Source: Nitrosospira sp. Nsp11 | Lineage (GTDB): Bacteria > Pseudomonadota > Gammaproteobacteria > Burkholderiales > Nitrosomonadaceae | Assembly: GCF_900142705.1 (NCBI RefSeq) | Contig: NZ_FRBV01000003.1 | Location: 1 to 64,000, forward strand | Length of the DNA stretch: 64,000 nt | Reading direction: 5' to 3' | Part shown: in pieces, positions 32,301 to 42,763 of the stretch | How the letters are laid out: each line of letters starts with the position of its first letter | Position numbering within the stretch: position 1 is the stretch's first letter | Made by a program: the position numbers and the translations under genes | Notes under the pieces: generated by a model | The model's input: the letters and a program-made list of their open reading frames with translations, nothing else | What the model was told of the DNA's origin: nothing | Database searches by the model: none

Positions 32301-33389
32301 GTCGGCGGTCTCGTCTATTCTCAGTGTTTGCGATATATAAGCGCCCTGATCAAGATCGTTTGTATAAATGGTGTGGATTTCTTTTATATCCGCCTCGCGC
32401 AATTTGGCGAGCAGAGTTTCCGTGATCTCGTCGTTGGCAAGCGCGAGGACTTCACCTGTTTCCTTATCCACCACATTATGGCCCAATATGCGGCCTAGCA
32501 AAAAGTCTTCCGAAACCGCAAGTTTATCTATGCCGGCTTGCTGCATTTCACGAACGTGCTTGACGGTGATACGCTTGTCTTTCTGAACAATAATTTTGCC
32601 GCTTTTGGAGACGATATCGAAACGGGCGGTATCGCCACGCAAACGTTCCGGTATCAATTCAAACAGGATACCCTTCTGCGGCAGGTGGAAGGTATCAAAT
32701 GAAAAGAAACCCGCAAGAATTTGCTCTGGCGTATAGCCTATTGCCTTGAGCAAAACAGTAATTGGCATTTTACGACGGCGGTCGACGCGGAAATAGAGAT
32801 AGTCCTTGGGGTCAAACTCGAAATCCAGCCAGGAACCGCGATAGGGAATAATGCGCGCAGAAAAGAGCAGTTTACCGGACGAATGCGTTTTACCCCGATC
32901 ATGCTCGAAAAATACCCCGGGTGAGCGATGCAGTTGAGACACGATCACACGCTCTGTTCCATTGATAACGAACGAACCTGTGGTGGTCATGAGCGGAATC
33001 TCGCCCATGTAGACTTCCTGCTCCTTTACCTCCTTCACGGTTGGCTTGGAAGCCTCCTTATCCATGATCGTCAAGCGGACTTTTGCCCGCAAGGGAGAAG
33101 CGTAGGTAAGGCCACGCTGCTGACATTCCTTGACATCAAACGGCGGCATGCCAAGCACGTAATTAACGAAGTCGAGGCGGGCATTTTTGGAATGGCTCTC
33201 GATCGGAAAAATCGACATAAACGCGGCCTGCAATCCCTCAGTGGCGCGAAAATCAGGGTCGACTTGAGCTTGCAGAAAAGCTGCGTAAGACTCGATTTGA
33301 GTAGCGAGAAGAAAGGGAATCGGCAAAACGCTGGCGCGCTTTGCGAAACTTTTCCGAATACGTTTTTTCTCGGTAAACGAATAGCTCAT
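29316..33389 (-). CDS. rpoB: RNA polymerase beta subunit
   Basis: 1357 aa. The rifampicin pocket ([20 protein letters not shown], then [14 protein letters not shown]) looks wild type. The C-terminal [15 protein letters not shown] and [20 protein letters not shown] are intact. The ribosome site GGAGAG lies seven bases before ATG 33387-33389, just beyond a run of nine C on the coding strand (33401-33409). Confidence 0.99.
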   Translation of the reverse strand: MSYSFTEKKRIRKSFAKRASVLPIPFLLATQIESYAAFLQAQVDPDFRATEGLQAAFMSIFPIESHSKNARLDFVNYVLGMPPFDVKECQQRGLTYASPLRAKVRLTIMDKEASKPTVKEVKEQEVYMGEIPLMTTTGSFVINGTERVIVSQLHRSPGVFFEHDRGKTHSSGKLLFSARIIPYRGSWLDFEFDPKDYLYFRVDRRRKMPITVLLKAIGYTPEQILAGFFSFDTFHLPQKGILFELIPERLRGDTARFDIVSKSGKIIVQKDKRITVKHVREMQQAGIDKLAVSEDFLLGRILGHNVVDKETGEVLALANDEITETLLAKLREADIKEIHTIYTNDLDQGAYISQTLRIDETADQMAAQVAIYRMMRPGEPPTEDAVKALFNGLFYAPERYDLSVVGRMKFNRRIGKTELDGSTTLSNDDIIAVIRILVELRNGRGEIDDIDHLGNRRVRSVGELAENQFRSGLVRVERAVKERLSQAESDNLMPHDLINAKPVSAAVREFFGSSQLSQFMDQTNPLSEITHKRRVSALGPGGLTRERAGFEVRDVHPTHYGRVCPIETPEGPNIGLINSLALYARTNEYGFMETPYSKVKDGHVTEEIDYLSAIEEGQFVIAQANAELDSDGNFTNDIVSCRHKNEFTLSSPDRIEYMDVAPAQIVSVAASLIPFLEHDDANRALMGSNMQRQAVPCLRAEKPLVGTGIERVVAVDSGTAVKAVRGGIVDYVDASRIVVRVHDIETRVGEVGVDIYNLIKYTRSNQNTNINQRPLVKVGDIIARGDVVADGASTDKGELALGQNMLVAFMPWNGYNFEDSILISERIVANDRFTSIHIEELSVVSRDTKLGTEEITGDISNLSEVQLGRLDASGIVHIGAEVEAGDVLVGKVTPKGETQLTPEEKLLRAIFGEKASDVKDTSLRVPSGISGTVIDVQVFTREGIERDKRAQQIIDDELKRYKKDLADQMRIVEGDAFERIERLLKGKIATGGPKKLVKGAPVTKEYLDSIDPHHWFDIRLSDEEASLQLEQIEEGLSQKRKAFDDAFEEKKKKLTQGDELPPGVQKMVKVYVAVKRRLQPGDKMAGRHGNKGVISKIVPVEDMPYMADGTPVDVVLNPLGVPSRMNVGQILETHLGWAAKGLGTKIGDMLRAGSRTAEIRDFLDKIYNTSGKQEDIASLTDAEILDLAENLVDGVPFATPVFDGATEHEIKDMLELAGFPRSGQVTLHDGRTGEAFDRPVTVGYMHVLKLHHLVDDKMHARSTGPYSLVTQQPLGGKAQFGGQRFGEMEVWALEAYGAAYTLQEMLTVKSDDVNGRTKVYESIVKGDHKIDAGMPESFNVLVKEIRSLAMDIDLDRH

Positions 33390-33400
33390 GGAATCTCTCC

Positions 33401-33409
33401 GGGGGGGGG
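33401..33409 (-). repeat. Nine-base C homopolymer before rpoB
   Basis: A run of nine G on the plus strand (C on the mRNA side) stands a few bases upstream of the rpoB Shine-Dalgarno. Such tracts change length easily in replication and sequencing; being non-coding, a change would alter only leader spacing. Confidence 0.8.
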
Positions 33410-33518
33410 TCAGAAGACAGATGGACAGAAAATTGGAGCAGAGTACCTGGTTTTAGCTACCGTGCTGAGTGTTCTGGCGCATAAAAATGCGGAAATCCGA
33501 ACTTAAAATAGCCAGTAT

Positions 33519-33543
33519 CTGACGGCGTCTTTCACGCCGCCAG
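33519..33543 (-). promoter_or_regulatory. rplL-rpoB intergenic hairpin
   Basis: CTGGCGGCGT / ACGCCGTCAG on the minus strand pair over 10 bp with one G-U and a GAAAG loop, 20 bases after the rplL stop. There is no strong T run. In E. coli this junction holds a partial attenuator and an RNase III site that set the L7/L12 to beta ratio; a similar job is inferred. Confidence 0.6.
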
Positions 33544-33562
33544 CTGGTCTTATCGTTTTATC

Positions 33563-33943
33563 TTATTTAATTTCAGCAGTTGCGCCGGCTTCGGTCAACT
33601 GTTTCTGGATGGCTTCCGCATCGGCTTTGGCGATACCTTCCTTGACTGCCTTGGGTGCACCGTCCACCAGATCTTTCGCTTCTTTCAAGCCCAGTCCGGT
33701 AACCGCGCGCACTACTTTAATCACATTTACCTTGCTATCGCCTACGGCAGTCAGCATTACGGTAAATTCCGTTTGCTCTTCCGCAGCCGCGGCAGCAGCA
33801 CCGGCGGCGGGAGCAGCCGCCATGACGGTAGCGGCGGCGGCGGAGACGCCAAATTTCTCTTCCATTTCCTTAATCAGCTGAGAAAGTTCCAGCACAGTCA
33901 TATTTGCAATCGATTCTAAAATTTCTGCTTTGGCTATCGCCAT
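33563..33943 (-). CDS. rplL: Ribosomal protein L7/L12
   Basis: 126-aa stalk protein, present in several copies per ribosome, that recruits translation GTPases. The N-terminal dimerisation domain (1-33), a very Ala-rich hinge (34-54) and the C-terminal factor-binding domain ([18 protein letters not shown], about 79-96) are all clear. Confidence 0.98.
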   Translation of the reverse strand: MAIAKAEILESIANMTVLELSQLIKEMEEKFGVSAAAATVMAAAPAAGAAAAAAEEQTEFTVMLTAVGDSKVNVIKVVRAVTGLGLKEAKDLVDGAPKAVKEGIAKADAEAIQKQLTEAGATAEIK

Positions 33944-33999
33944 GGTTTTCTCCTGATAATTAACCTGATTGATTACGATCTCGAAATACTAATACCGGA

Positions 34000-34530
34000 C
34001 TAGGCAGCTTGTTTCTGGTCACGGACCGCTGCAAGGCCCCGGACAAAACGGGTAGGCACTTCGTTGAGTGTTCGAACAAAATTAGCGATGGGCGCTTGCA
34101 TCGTACCTAACAGTTTCGCAAGCAACTCGTCACGGCTTGGGAGAGAAGCAAGGCTTGCGACGTCATTGCTGGACATCAGCAAATTAGCCATGGCGCCAGC
34201 TTTGATCACCAATTTGTCATTGGTCCTGGAAAACTCGTACAGCACCTTGGCCGCCGCAACCGGGTCACTTCCGATACCATAGACAAGCGGACCGACCATA
34301 TGCCCGGAAAGCTTCGAAAATGGTGTATCTGAAATTGCTCTACGCGCAAGCGAGTTTTTGACGACCCTAAAATATATTCCCGATTGACGCGCCTTCGCGC
34401 GCAATTGCGTCATATGTCCAACGGTAAGACCACGGTACTCTGCGATAATGATTGCCTGCGCATTCGCCACCTGAGCGCTTACTTCAGCGATTACTGCTTT
34501 CTTTTCTTCCAAATTTAGACTCAAGGGCAT
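34000..34530 (-). CDS. rplJ: Ribosomal protein L10
   Basis: 176-aa base of the L7/L12 stalk; in E. coli the L10-L12 complex represses this operon at the leader. Conserved ITEV-type start here reads [20 protein letters not shown], with [14 protein letters not shown] at 34-47. A 407-bp region with a candidate attenuator lies before it. Confidence 0.97.
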   Translation of the reverse strand: MPLSLNLEEKKAVIAEVSAQVANAQAIIIAEYRGLTVGHMTQLRAKARQSGIYFRVVKNSLARRAISDTPFSKLSGHMVGPLVYGIGSDPVAAAKVLYEFSRTNDKLVIKAGAMANLLMSSNDVASLASLPSRDELLAKLLGTMQAPIANFVRTLNEVPTRFVRGLAAVRDQKQAA

Positions 34531-34937
34531 TCTCCATCAGTTAAAATGCGACGCGAGCTCAGCTTGTGGTATTGGTAAACTCATAAAACTCAGAACCAAA
34601 ACCCGACAACCTACTCAACTATCGCGAACCGGCGACCTTAAATCAGGAGCTTAATCTGTTCCTGTTTTGGGGCACGCCATCTGCGCTGGGCGCCTGAGAT
34701 GAAAAAAAACAGAAGCGAAAGCGATGCAAACGCTGCTGAGCCTCTCTCCCATCTCTATTTGCGATTAAGTTCCAAGCAATAGTTTGCATTCAATAGACTG
34801 ATACACAGCTTATCGTTACGCTCTGCCATTGCTCAACAACCCCAACGGTCTTTGACAACCCGCCGAACAGGTACAACACGCTAGATACAGCATGCCTTTT
34901 CGGCGGCCCAAAGTCTTGCAAATAAATCCATTAAAAC
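34531..34937. other. rplJ leader region
   Basis: 407 bp between rplA and rplJ, no gene. It contains a terminator-like hairpin (34702-34738, minus strand) and farther down several short stems, such as CAGGA / TCCTG around an 11-base loop. E. coli has the L10 promoter and an autoregulatory leader in this place. I see no consensus promoter. Confidence 0.7.
34702..34738 (-). terminator. Candidate attenuator/terminator in rplA-rplJ gap
   Basis: On the minus strand CAGCAGCG pairs with CGCTTCTG (one mismatch, 13-base loop) and is followed at once by eight T. A competing stem AGCG / CGCT lies within the loop region. It could end rplKA transcripts or attenuate entry into rplJL-rpoBC. Confidence 0.55.
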
Positions 34938-35630
34938 TTAACGCATGTTAGCCTGATCCACTCGGACGCCTGTTCCCATGGTACTGGAAACCGAAATCTT
35001 TCTAAGATAAACGCCTTTGGAGGCGGCGGGTTTAGACCTGTTGAGCGCATCCACCAGCGCCAGCATATTTTGTATCAGCGCGTCCACGGTAAACGATGCA
35101 CGGCCGATAGTGCACTGAACGATGCCAGCTTTATCAGCACGATATTGCACTTGGCCCGCCTTGGCGTTTTTTACCGCACCCGCAACATCCGGAGTCACCG
35201 TGCCCACCTTGGGATTGGGCATCAACCCGCGCGGCCCCAGTATCTGCCCCAATTGTCCAACAATGCGCATGGCATCCGGGCTTGCGATAGCGACATCAAA
35301 ATCTATGTTGCCTGCTTTGATCTGTTCCGCGAGATCTTCAAACCCGACAATATCCGCGCCGGCTGCAAGAGCCTCCTTAGCCTTATCACCCTGGGCAAAT
35401 ACCGCTACTCGCACTGTTTTGCCAATGCCTGCGGGCAGAACCACTGAACCACGAACAGCCTGGTCGGATTTCTTTGCATCAATACCTAAATTGACAGCCA
35501 CATCGATAGACTCGTCAAATTTTGCGGTGGCGGTTTCCTTGATGATCTTGAGGGCGTCCGGCAGGGGATAAAACTTGCTGCGATCAACTTTTTCAATAAT
35601 CGCCTTGAAACGTTTAGATACGCGCGCCAT
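34938..35630 (-). CDS. rplA: Ribosomal protein L1
   Basis: 230-aa L1-stalk protein, and the translational repressor of rplKA in E. coli. Conserved [20 protein letters not shown] (about 131-150) and [14 protein letters not shown]. Its start is one base after the rplK stop. Confidence 0.98.
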   Translation of the reverse strand: MARVSKRFKAIIEKVDRSKFYPLPDALKIIKETATAKFDESIDVAVNLGIDAKKSDQAVRGSVVLPAGIGKTVRVAVFAQGDKAKEALAAGADIVGFEDLAEQIKAGNIDFDVAIASPDAMRIVGQLGQILGPRGLMPNPKVGTVTPDVAGAVKNAKAGQVQYRADKAGIVQCTIGRASFTVDALIQNMLALVDALNRSKPAASKGVYLRKISVSSTMGTGVRVDQANMR

Positions 35631-36062
35631 TTATATGCCCTCCACTTCGACGCCCATGCTGCGGGCACTGCCGGCGATAGTGCGCACTGCGGCGTCCATG
35701 TCGGCCGCTGTCAGATCCGGCGTTTTTATTTGTGCGATTTCTTCTGCCTGTTTCCGTGTCAACCGACCTATTTTATCAGTATGAGGCTTGGGACTACCCT
35801 TGCTGACGCCCACTGCTTTCTTTATCAGAACGGTCGCCGGCGTGGTTTTCATGATGAAAGTGAAGCTCTTGTCGGCGTAAGCGGTTATAACAACCGGCAC
35901 CGGCAGCCCAACTTCCATTTTCTGGGTCGCGGCGTTAAACGCCTTACAAAATTCCATGATATTCAACCCTCGCTGGCCAAGCGCAGGGCCTATCGGTGGA
36001 CTCGGGTTGGCTTTGCCTGCCGCGACTTGCAATTTGATATAACCGACTATCTTCTTTGCCAC
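35631..36062 (-). CDS. rplK: Ribosomal protein L11
   Basis: 143 aa, binds the thiostrepton region of 23S rRNA and is needed for the stringent response with RelA. Conserved [20 protein letters not shown] start (proline-rich [17 protein letters not shown] at 21-37). Confidence 0.98.
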   Translation of the reverse strand: MAKKIVGYIKLQVAAGKANPSPPIGPALGQRGLNIMEFCKAFNAATQKMEVGLPVPVVITAYADKSFTFIMKTTPATVLIKKAVGVSKGSPKPHTDKIGRLTRKQAEEIAQIKTPDLTAADMDAAVRTIAGSARSMGVEVEGI

Positions 36063-36166
36063 AATAACTCTCCTTTTGGGTACAAACGAACGTTAAGCTC
36101 TCCCCGCGTTAACAACAAACAGGGCAGCGTACTCAATCCTGAGCGCCAACCCATTCCATTCCATAT

Positions 36167-36700
36167 TTAGGCTTTTTCGACTTGGCTGAAATCCAGTTCC
36201 ACCGGCGTGGGTCGGCCGAAAATAGAAACCGACACCCTGATTTTGCTCTTGTCATAATTGACATCTTCCACGTTACCGTGAAAATCGGTGAATGGCCCTT
36301 CCTTGACGCGCACTGCCTCGCCCGTTTCAAAAAGAACCTTAGGCTTGGGTTTCTCCACCCCTTCCTGAATCTGATGAAGGATATTCTGCACTTCCTTGTC
36401 GCTGATGGGTGTCGGCTTCATGGCCGAACCCCCGATAAAGCCCGTCACCTTGGCCGTATTTTTGACCAGGTGCCATGTCTCATCGGTCATCTCCATCTCG
36501 ACCAGTACATAGCCAGGAAAAAATTTCCGTTCGCTGAGATTCTTCTGGCCGCCTTTCATCTCAATGACTTCTTCCACCGGAACAAGTATTTGCCCAAATT
36601 TTTCCTGCATCCCGGCACGATTTATTCGTTCCTTCAACGCGCGCTGCACACCCTTCTCGAATCCGGAGTAGGCATGAACCACATACCACTTCTTATCCAT
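36167..36700 (-). CDS. nusG: Transcription elongation/antitermination factor NusG
   Basis: 177 aa. NGN domain ([20 protein letters not shown], 3-22) binds the polymerase clamp, and the KOW domain near the end ([19 protein letters not shown], about 127-145) binds Rho or S10. Start ATG 36698-36700 shares a base with the secE stop (TGATG); the longer frame adds 20 residues that overlap secE. Confidence 0.98.
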   Translation of the reverse strand: MDKKWYVVHAYSGFEKGVQRALKERINRAGMQEKFGQILVPVEEVIEMKGGQKNLSERKFFPGYVLVEMEMTDETWHLVKNTAKVTGFIGGSAMKPTPISDKEVQNILHQIQEGVEKPKPKVLFETGEAVRVKEGPFTDFHGNVEDVNYDKSKIRVSVSIFGRPTPVELDFSQVEKA

Positions 36701-37044
36701 CACCCCTCCTGTCCCATCAGATATTTCACCGCCATCAACAAGCCCGCGTCCACCATCCATAAAAACAGAGCCATTACCAGAACAAAACCAAAAACTATTC
36801 CGGTAGTTTGCATCGTCTCTTTACGGGTCGGCCATACAACTTTCCGGGTTTCTTCCGATGACTCTCTACTGAACGCATAGAACTGTTTGCCTTGGGTAGT
36901 AAACCAGACCACCACCGCCGCAAGAACGATACCAGCGAGTACGGAAATGACGCGTATTACCATGGCACTTTCGCGCAGGTAATAGAAACCGGCAATACCC
37001 GAGATCAACAGCAGAAGCGCGAATCCCAACTTGATCTTATCCAC
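36700..37044 (-). CDS. secE: Protein translocase subunit SecE
   Basis: 114 aa, three predicted transmembrane helices (about 6-24, 28-48, 82-102) with the conserved amphipathic [17 protein letters not shown] (64-80) before the last. It clamps SecY, encoded near 8 kb. Order tRNA-Trp, secE, nusG is standard for proteobacteria. Confidence 0.97.
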   Translation of the reverse strand: MDKIKLGFALLLLISGIAGFYYLRESAMVIRVISVLAGIVLAAVVVWFTTQGKQFYAFSRESSEETRKVVWPTRKETMQTTGIVFGFVLVMALFLWMVDAGLLMAVKYLMGQEG

Positions 37045-37214
37045 TACTCTATCCCACTCTGCCTGTGATACTTATCAGTAAATGAAGCGGTGCAGGAGCT
37101 GATCATACAATTTGCAACCTCAGCTCTTCATGCAATGTGTTGGTGGTATTATGAAGCTTTGCTTCCCTAGAAAAATATGCAGTAAGCTATGATTTTCAAT
37201 AGCATCTCTTAGGG

Positions 37215-37290
37215 TGGCAGGCCAGGAGGGCATCGAACCCCCAACCTTCGGTTTTGGAGACCGACGCTCTGCCAATTGAGCTACTGGCCT
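37215..37290 (-). tRNA. tRNA-Trp (CCA)
   Basis: 76 nt with encoded CCA (37215-37217). Acceptor AGGCCAG pairs with CTGGCCT; the anticodon loop CTCCAAA carries CCA; the T arm has GGTTCGATG. It lies between tuf copy 2 and secE and is probably cut out of their common transcript. Confidence 0.98.
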
Positions 37291-37344
37291 GTATTTCGGA
37301 CATGAATACAAAGGTCTTCAACGTTTGGAACGGTCTCGGCGACG

Positions 37345-38547
<1,203 letters not shown>

Positions 38548-38575
38548 TTAAAGCACCTTTTATATTCACGTCCTA

Positions 38576-38650
38576 TGGAGCCCATGGCCAGGATTGAACT
38601 GGCGACCTCTCCCTTACCAAGGGAGTGCTCTGCCACTGAGCTACATGGGC
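38576..38650 (-). tRNA. tRNA-Thr (GGT)
   Basis: 75 nt with encoded CCA (38576-38578). Acceptor GCCCATG / CATGGGC; anticodon stem CTCCC / GGGAG around loop TTGGTAA, anticodon GGT. It ends about 40 bases before the tuf start, as thrT does before tufB. Confidence 0.98.
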
Positions 38651-38737
38651 AAGCGTCTTCCTGCCTAAAACCTGTCACTCGCCTTCAGTATCCTGCAATA
38701 ATTTGCCAATACTTTTAGCTTTTCTCTGGCCCGAATC

Positions 38738-38811
38738 TGGAGCGGGTGAAGGGAATCGAACCCTCGTCGTAAGCTTGGAAGGCTTCTGCTCTACCATTGA
38801 GCTACACCCGC
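38738..38811 (-). tRNA. tRNA-Gly (TCC)
   Basis: 74 nt with encoded CCA (38738-38740). Acceptor GCGGGTG / CACCCGC; anticodon loop CTTCCAA gives TCC. Second tRNA of the tRNA-tufB transcript. Confidence 0.98.
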
Positions 38812-38968
38812 ATCTAGCCATCGATCTGGATTGAAGCGCCCAATCAACTCATCAGAGAAAAGGCGTCGCGCACCACCATGCGTCGCCCGCTATCTAAAGC
38901 CGGGCTCATCAGGATTGCAGAAGTTGCCAGCGCCTCGCAGCTCTGCCATACCTATATACACCACCTGA

Positions 38969-39055
<87 letters not shown>

Positions 39056-39069
39056 AAACGAAACTGCCA

Positions 39070-39098
39070 ATTGTGAATGCTTTAAGTTGATAAGTCAA
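39070..39098 (-). promoter_or_regulatory. Candidate promoter of tRNA-Tyr/tufB operon (TTGACT, 17 bp, CACAAT)
   Basis: -35 TTGACT (complement of 39093-39098) and -10 CACAAT (complement of 39070-39075) on the minus strand with a 17-bp spacer. The start would be near 39063, eight bases before the tRNA-Tyr 5' end. Confidence 0.5.
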
Positions 39099-39133
39099 TG
39101 TGCATTTCAGGGTTTTTTGCTTGGCAACCGCGG

Positions 39134-39153
39134 CTATTCAAGATAGTGAATAG
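39134..39153 (-). promoter_or_regulatory. Hairpin downstream of FKBP gene
   Basis: CTATTCA / TGAATAG, 7-bp perfect stem with a 6-base loop, between the FKBP stop and the tRNA promoter. There is no T run, so it is at best a weak 3' end structure. Confidence 0.3.
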
Positions 39154-39216
39154 TCTGATTCAATCACCCTGAATTAATCATCTTGATAAGATGCCAACAC
39201 CTCATCGCCGGGATAA

Positions 39217-39681
39217 TCAGTGTGTAGATCCTTGGCGCAAGCCTAATAGCTCAACCTCAAAAATCAGTGCCGCGTTCGGTGGAATGACCTTACCCGCCCC
39301 TTGTGCGCCATAGGCCATATCGGCGGGAATGATCAAAGTTCGCTGCCCCCCCACCTTCATGCCGGCCACACCTCGATCCCAGCCTTTGATTACGCGGCCC
39401 GCGCCCAGCAAAAACGAAAAAGGCGTGCCGCGATCACGCGAGCTATCGAATTTTGTTCCTTTTTTATCAGCCGCGCTGGGATCGTAAAGCCAGCCGGTAT
39501 AATGCACTTCAACCGCCTTGCCGACGACCGCCTCTTCGCCAGTACCGATTTTGGTATCTTCTTTTATAAGTTCGGTCACGTTGGACGCTCCTTGCCTGGT
39601 TTCAGAAAATGCAGCCTGGGGCAATAAAACCATGCCCAATAGTAGTATGCTCAAATTGATCAGTGCGTTTACTTTAGACAT
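39217..39681 (-). CDS. FKBP-type peptidyl-prolyl isomerase, exported
   Basis: 154 aa. A signal peptide covers about residues 1-26 (hydrophobic LSILLLGMVLLPQAAFSE), so it acts in the periplasm. One FKBP domain follows with the usual landmarks: VEVHYTGWLYD (about 57-67), FDSSRDRGTPFSFLLGAG, VIKGWDRGVAGMKVGG and a Tyr-containing AYGAQGAGKVIPPNA loop. It speeds proline cis-trans isomerisation in exported proteins. Monocistronic by appearance. Confidence 0.92.
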   Translation of the reverse strand: MSKVNALINLSILLLGMVLLPQAAFSETRQGASNVTELIKEDTKIGTGEEAVVGKAVEVHYTGWLYDPSAADKKGTKFDSSRDRGTPFSFLLGAGRVIKGWDRGVAGMKVGGQRTLIIPADMAYGAQGAGKVIPPNAALIFEVELLGLRQGSTH

Positions 39682-39809
39682 GATTGCCCCAAGAATTGAA
39701 TTAGTATTTGGACGCCCTCAAACCTTATTATACCGGCTAACCGCCCACGGCTTGATAAAAGAGCGATTAAATTTTTAAACTCGTCAACATTTCCATTAAG
39801 CCTACGCAT

Positions 39810-40259
39810 ATGCAAGAGCGTTTGAACGATGAGGTATGCCAGGAGCAGCAAGAGCCGTCGTTGATACGGTTGCACGATTCGCCTGTCGTACGGTATCTCT
39901 ACCTGGCAGCGGGGTTCGCTGCGCTGATACTTGCTGTGGCAGGCGTAGTGCTGCCGATATTGCCTACCACTCCTTTTGTACTGCTGGCCGCGGCCTGCTT
40001 CGCGCGTAGCTCGAAACACTTCCATGACAGGCTTCTGGCTAATCGCGTTGCAGGTCCGATCATCCGAGAGTGGGTTGAACATCGTAGCATTCCACGGCGG
40101 GTGAAGCGCTGGGTTTACTTCCTGCTGGCGATATCATTCGGCAGTTCCATCCTGATGATGCCATCTGTCTGGCATCAGGTGATGCTGGCTATGCTGGGTA
40201 TTATCCTGGTTGCATTTATCTGGCGCATACCCGTAAGGGATTTGCCTGCCGGTCCATGA
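39810..40259 (+). CDS. DUF454 (YbaN-like) inner membrane protein
   Basis: 149 aa; residues about 36-62 hold the DUF454 hallmark GVVLPILPTTPFVLLAAACFARSS region (first half is membrane-spanning) and two further hydrophobic segments follow at about 98-112 and 117-135. Function of the family is unknown. It is divergent from the FKBP gene, 128 bp apart, so the two may share a control region. Confidence 0.85.
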   Translation: MQERLNDEVCQEQQEPSLIRLHDSPVVRYLYLAAGFAALILAVAGVVLPILPTTPFVLLAAACFARSSKHFHDRLLANRVAGPIIREWVEHRSIPRRVKRWVYFLLAISFGSSILMMPSVWHQVMLAMLGIILVAFIWRIPVRDLPAGP

Positions 40260-40388
40260 CATCGCATAGCCAAATGCGCCCCATGGAAAGCTGGTGCTTT
40301 CAATTTGCGCCCTCCAAGGCGTAAGAGACGATGCAGCCAGTTCCATTTTATCCACGGGTTATTTATTGCGTTGCAAACGCCGGCGGTC

Positions 40389-41060
40389 CTACTCTGAAGC
40401 GGCTTGCGGCTCAGCCACAAAAATTTCGACACGACGGTTTTTAGCTCTGTTTGCGGGCGTATCGTTGGCGACTAGAGGCTCACGCGAACCACGACCATCA
40501 ATATTGATGCGATTCGAAGAAACACCCCGGCTCACCAAATAATCCCGCGTGCTGGCCGCGCGGTTAATAGATAAGGGATTATTGATTGCATCGCTACCCG
40601 AGTTGTCGGTATGTCCAATGATCGTTACCTGGGAAGCAGTATTATTGCTCAGGCTCGTCGCGAAGCTATCCAGTACCGGTTTGAAATCATATTTGATCTC
40701 CGCGCGGCCGGTATCAAATGAAATATCGCTGGGGATATCCAGCTTCAGGCGGTTATCCGATGTCTTGACGACTTGTACACCCGTACCGGAGGTAGCTTGT
40801 TCCATTTCCTTTTTTTGCTGTTCCATTCTCCTGGACCATACATTCCCGGCAATAGCCCCAAGACCGGCACCCGCTGCCGCGCCAATCGCCGCACCCGTCC
40901 CTTTGCCTGCAAGAACGCCAATTATTGCGCCTGTACTCGCACCGATCCCTGCGCCTATAGCCGTGTCTCGAGCTCTATTATTCTGCGTTTCGGGCGTGCT
41001 AGCACAGCCACCCATTGTCAAGACCAGCGCCATTGAAATAATTGATAATTGATTACGCAT
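40389..41060 (-). CDS. OmpA-family outer membrane lipoprotein
   Basis: 223 aa. Start is ATG 41058-41060 with GGGGAAA upstream; a lipobox LTMGGC places the lipidated Cys near residue 19. Residues about 32-72 form a Gly-zipper (GIGASTGAIIGVLAGKGTG...) as in YMGG/glycine-zipper proteins, then a short helix, then an OmpA-like peptidoglycan-binding domain (VTIIGHTDNSGSDAINN and RAKNRRVEIFV). It probably tethers the outer membrane to the wall. Confidence 0.9.
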   Translation of the reverse strand: MRNQLSIISMALVLTMGGCASTPETQNNRARDTAIGAGIGASTGAIIGVLAGKGTGAAIGAAAGAGLGAIAGNVWSRRMEQQKKEMEQATSGTGVQVVKTSDNRLKLDIPSDISFDTGRAEIKYDFKPVLDSFATSLSNNTASQVTIIGHTDNSGSDAINNPLSINRAASTRDYLVSRGVSSNRINIDGRGSREPLVANDTPANRAKNRRVEIFVAEPQAASE

Positions 41061-41167
41061 GATTTTCCCCTTATTTGTCGGTAAAGTTATGTGGAGTGCA
41101 GATAATTTCTGCATATCAGCAACTCGCTTAAGCTAACTCTAGCAGAGAATGGGTGAAAAGCTATCAA

Positions 41168-42088
41168 TCATCCTCGTGGATGATGCAGGGCATGAATACG
41201 CTTCAACCGTTCGCGCGCAACGTGAGTATAGATTTGCGTGGTGGAAATATCTGCATGGCCCAGCAGCAATTGCACCACGCGTAAATCAGCACCATGATTC
41301 AGCAGATGCGTAGCAAAAGCATGGCGCAATGTGTGTGGCGACAGCGGCTTGGCGATACCGGCCTGCTGCGCATAACGTTTGATCAGATACCAGAAAGCCT
41401 GGCGTGTCATGGCCGAGCCACGGGTGGTGACGAACAGCGCGTTACTCAATCTCCCTTTCAGCAACCCCGGTCTAGTCTCTCTAGTGTAGCGAGCTACCCA
41501 CTCTAGCGCGTCCTCACCCAAAGGCGTCAGCCGTTCTTTCCCGCCCTTGCCGATCACTCGTACAATGCCCATGTTCAGGCTGATTTGTGGGCTTTCCAGG
41601 CTGATCAGCTCGGATACCCGCAGTCCGCTCGCGTATAGCACCTCAAGCATGGTGCGATCACGCAATCCTAATGGAGTCTTGACATCAGGCGCATCAAGCA
41701 ATGCTTCCACATCCGCCTCAGTCAGGCTCGCGGGCAAATTACGGGGCAGTTTGGGCGTATCGATATTGAGACTTGGATCAGCCCGAATTCTTCCCTGGCG
41801 TAACAGGAAACGATAGAACCGCTTTAAACTCGACAGTTCGCGGCTGGTGGTGCTCGCCTTTACCCTGGCGGAAACCTTACAGGCAAGAAACTCCAGCAGA
41901 TCGGGATGCGTCGCCGCCACCAGCAAGCTATCACTCTGTTTTCGCTCTTTCTGCTTGGCAAGCCATTGGCTGAATTGTTGCAGATCGCTGCGGTAGCTTT
42001 CCAATGTATTACGTGACAAACCGTCTTCCAGCCATAAGGCATCCGAGAACTCGTCCAGCAAGCATGAGTCAAGCTCAGGCACCTTCAT
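41168..42088 (-). CDS. xerD: Tyrosine recombinase XerD
   Basis: 306-aa site-specific recombinase that with XerC resolves chromosome dimers at dif. All catalytic residues are present: R157, K181, H252, R255, H278 and the nucleophile Y287 (QIYTHVARERL). N-terminal SAM-like domain about 1-110. ATG at 42086-42088 lies within the end of ogt (14-bp overlap). It could be XerC, but the LSPHTLRHAFATHLLNHGAD style and the length favour XerD. Confidence 0.88.
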   Translation of the reverse strand: MKVPELDSCLLDEFSDALWLEDGLSRNTLESYRSDLQQFSQWLAKQKERKQSDSLLVAATHPDLLEFLACKVSARVKASTTSRELSSLKRFYRFLLRQGRIRADPSLNIDTPKLPRNLPASLTEADVEALLDAPDVKTPLGLRDRTMLEVLYASGLRVSELISLESPQISLNMGIVRVIGKGGKERLTPLGEDALEWVARYTRETRPGLLKGRLSNALFVTTRGSAMTRQAFWYLIKRYAQQAGIAKPLSPHTLRHAFATHLLNHGADLRVVQLLLGHADISTTQIYTHVARERLKRIHALHHPRG

Positions 42089-42572
42089 GGTGCAATAGCC
42101 AGCGCTTGATAGTAAGCGGGACGCCGTCGCTCGCATTCATAAACCCCCCCAGCCCGCCGTTTTTTGCAATAACGCGATGACACGGAATAATTATCGGCAG
42201 CCGGTTGGCTCCGCATGCCTGCCCCACGGCACGCGGGGCAGAATGCAGTTGTGCAGCGATATCGCCATAACTGCGGGTGGTCCCGCTGGAAATATCCTGA
42301 ATGGCACGCCATACCCGCCGCTGATGGACAGTGCCGCCAATGTGCATCGATAGATCGAATACAAAGGCCGGATCAGCCAGATACGCCTGCAGCTGCTCGC
42401 AGACTTCCTTGGCCAAAGCAGTACGCGGCGCAAGTAAAGGCGTGTCGACGGGCAGGTACGCTATATCGGTGAGCCAGTCTTCTTCGACGCGAAGACCGAG
42501 TACGGCAAATGGGGCAGCAAGCTTTGCCTGATAGTTGTTTGCTGATTTTTGAACAGCCTTAGGCTTCATCAT
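42075..42572 (-). CDS. ogt: Methylated-DNA-[protein]-cysteine S-methyltransferase
   Basis: 165 aa suicide repair enzyme that takes O6-alkyl groups from guanine (and O4 from thymine) onto C131 in the invariant IPCHRVI. The helix-turn-helix region with the arginine finger (SAPRAVGQACGANRLP, 111-126) is present. No Ada-type N-terminal domain. Coupled to xerD by overlap. Confidence 0.93.
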   Translation of the reverse strand: MMKPKAVQKSANNYQAKLAAPFAVLGLRVEEDWLTDIAYLPVDTPLLAPRTALAKEVCEQLQAYLADPAFVFDLSMHIGGTVHQRRVWRAIQDISSGTTRSYGDIAAQLHSAPRAVGQACGANRLPIIIPCHRVIAKNGGLGGFMNASDGVPLTIKRWLLHHEGA

Positions 42573-42676
42573 GACAATATTGAGATCGCTTATTCATCTT
42601 GCTTACCGCCGCCTGGGGCAGAGAATTCAGTAGTCATAGAGGCTTTGTAAACAGCTGTAACAGTTTTCTGTCCGCT

Positions 42677-42720
42677 TTGACTTTATGCCGACAGTCCGGC
42701 GATAATCAGCCATTATCCGG
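42677..42720 (+). promoter_or_regulatory. pepA promoter with palindrome over the -10
   Basis: -35 TTGACT (42677-42682), 18-bp spacer, -10 GATAAT (42701-42706). The -10 is the left arm of GATAAT-CAGCC-ATTATC (42701-42717), extended by CCGG on both sides with a one-base bulge. A repressor could cover the -10. The start would be about 50 bases before the pepA GTG. Confidence 0.6.
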
Positions 42721-42763
42721 CTTGAGTAATCTGCCGGCAAGACCCCTGATCAAGGAGCAAGTG

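Noticed and set aside
39134-39153. Intrinsic terminator of the FKBP gene
   Set aside because: The stem is only 7 bp and AT-rich and has no following T run; listed only as a hairpin.
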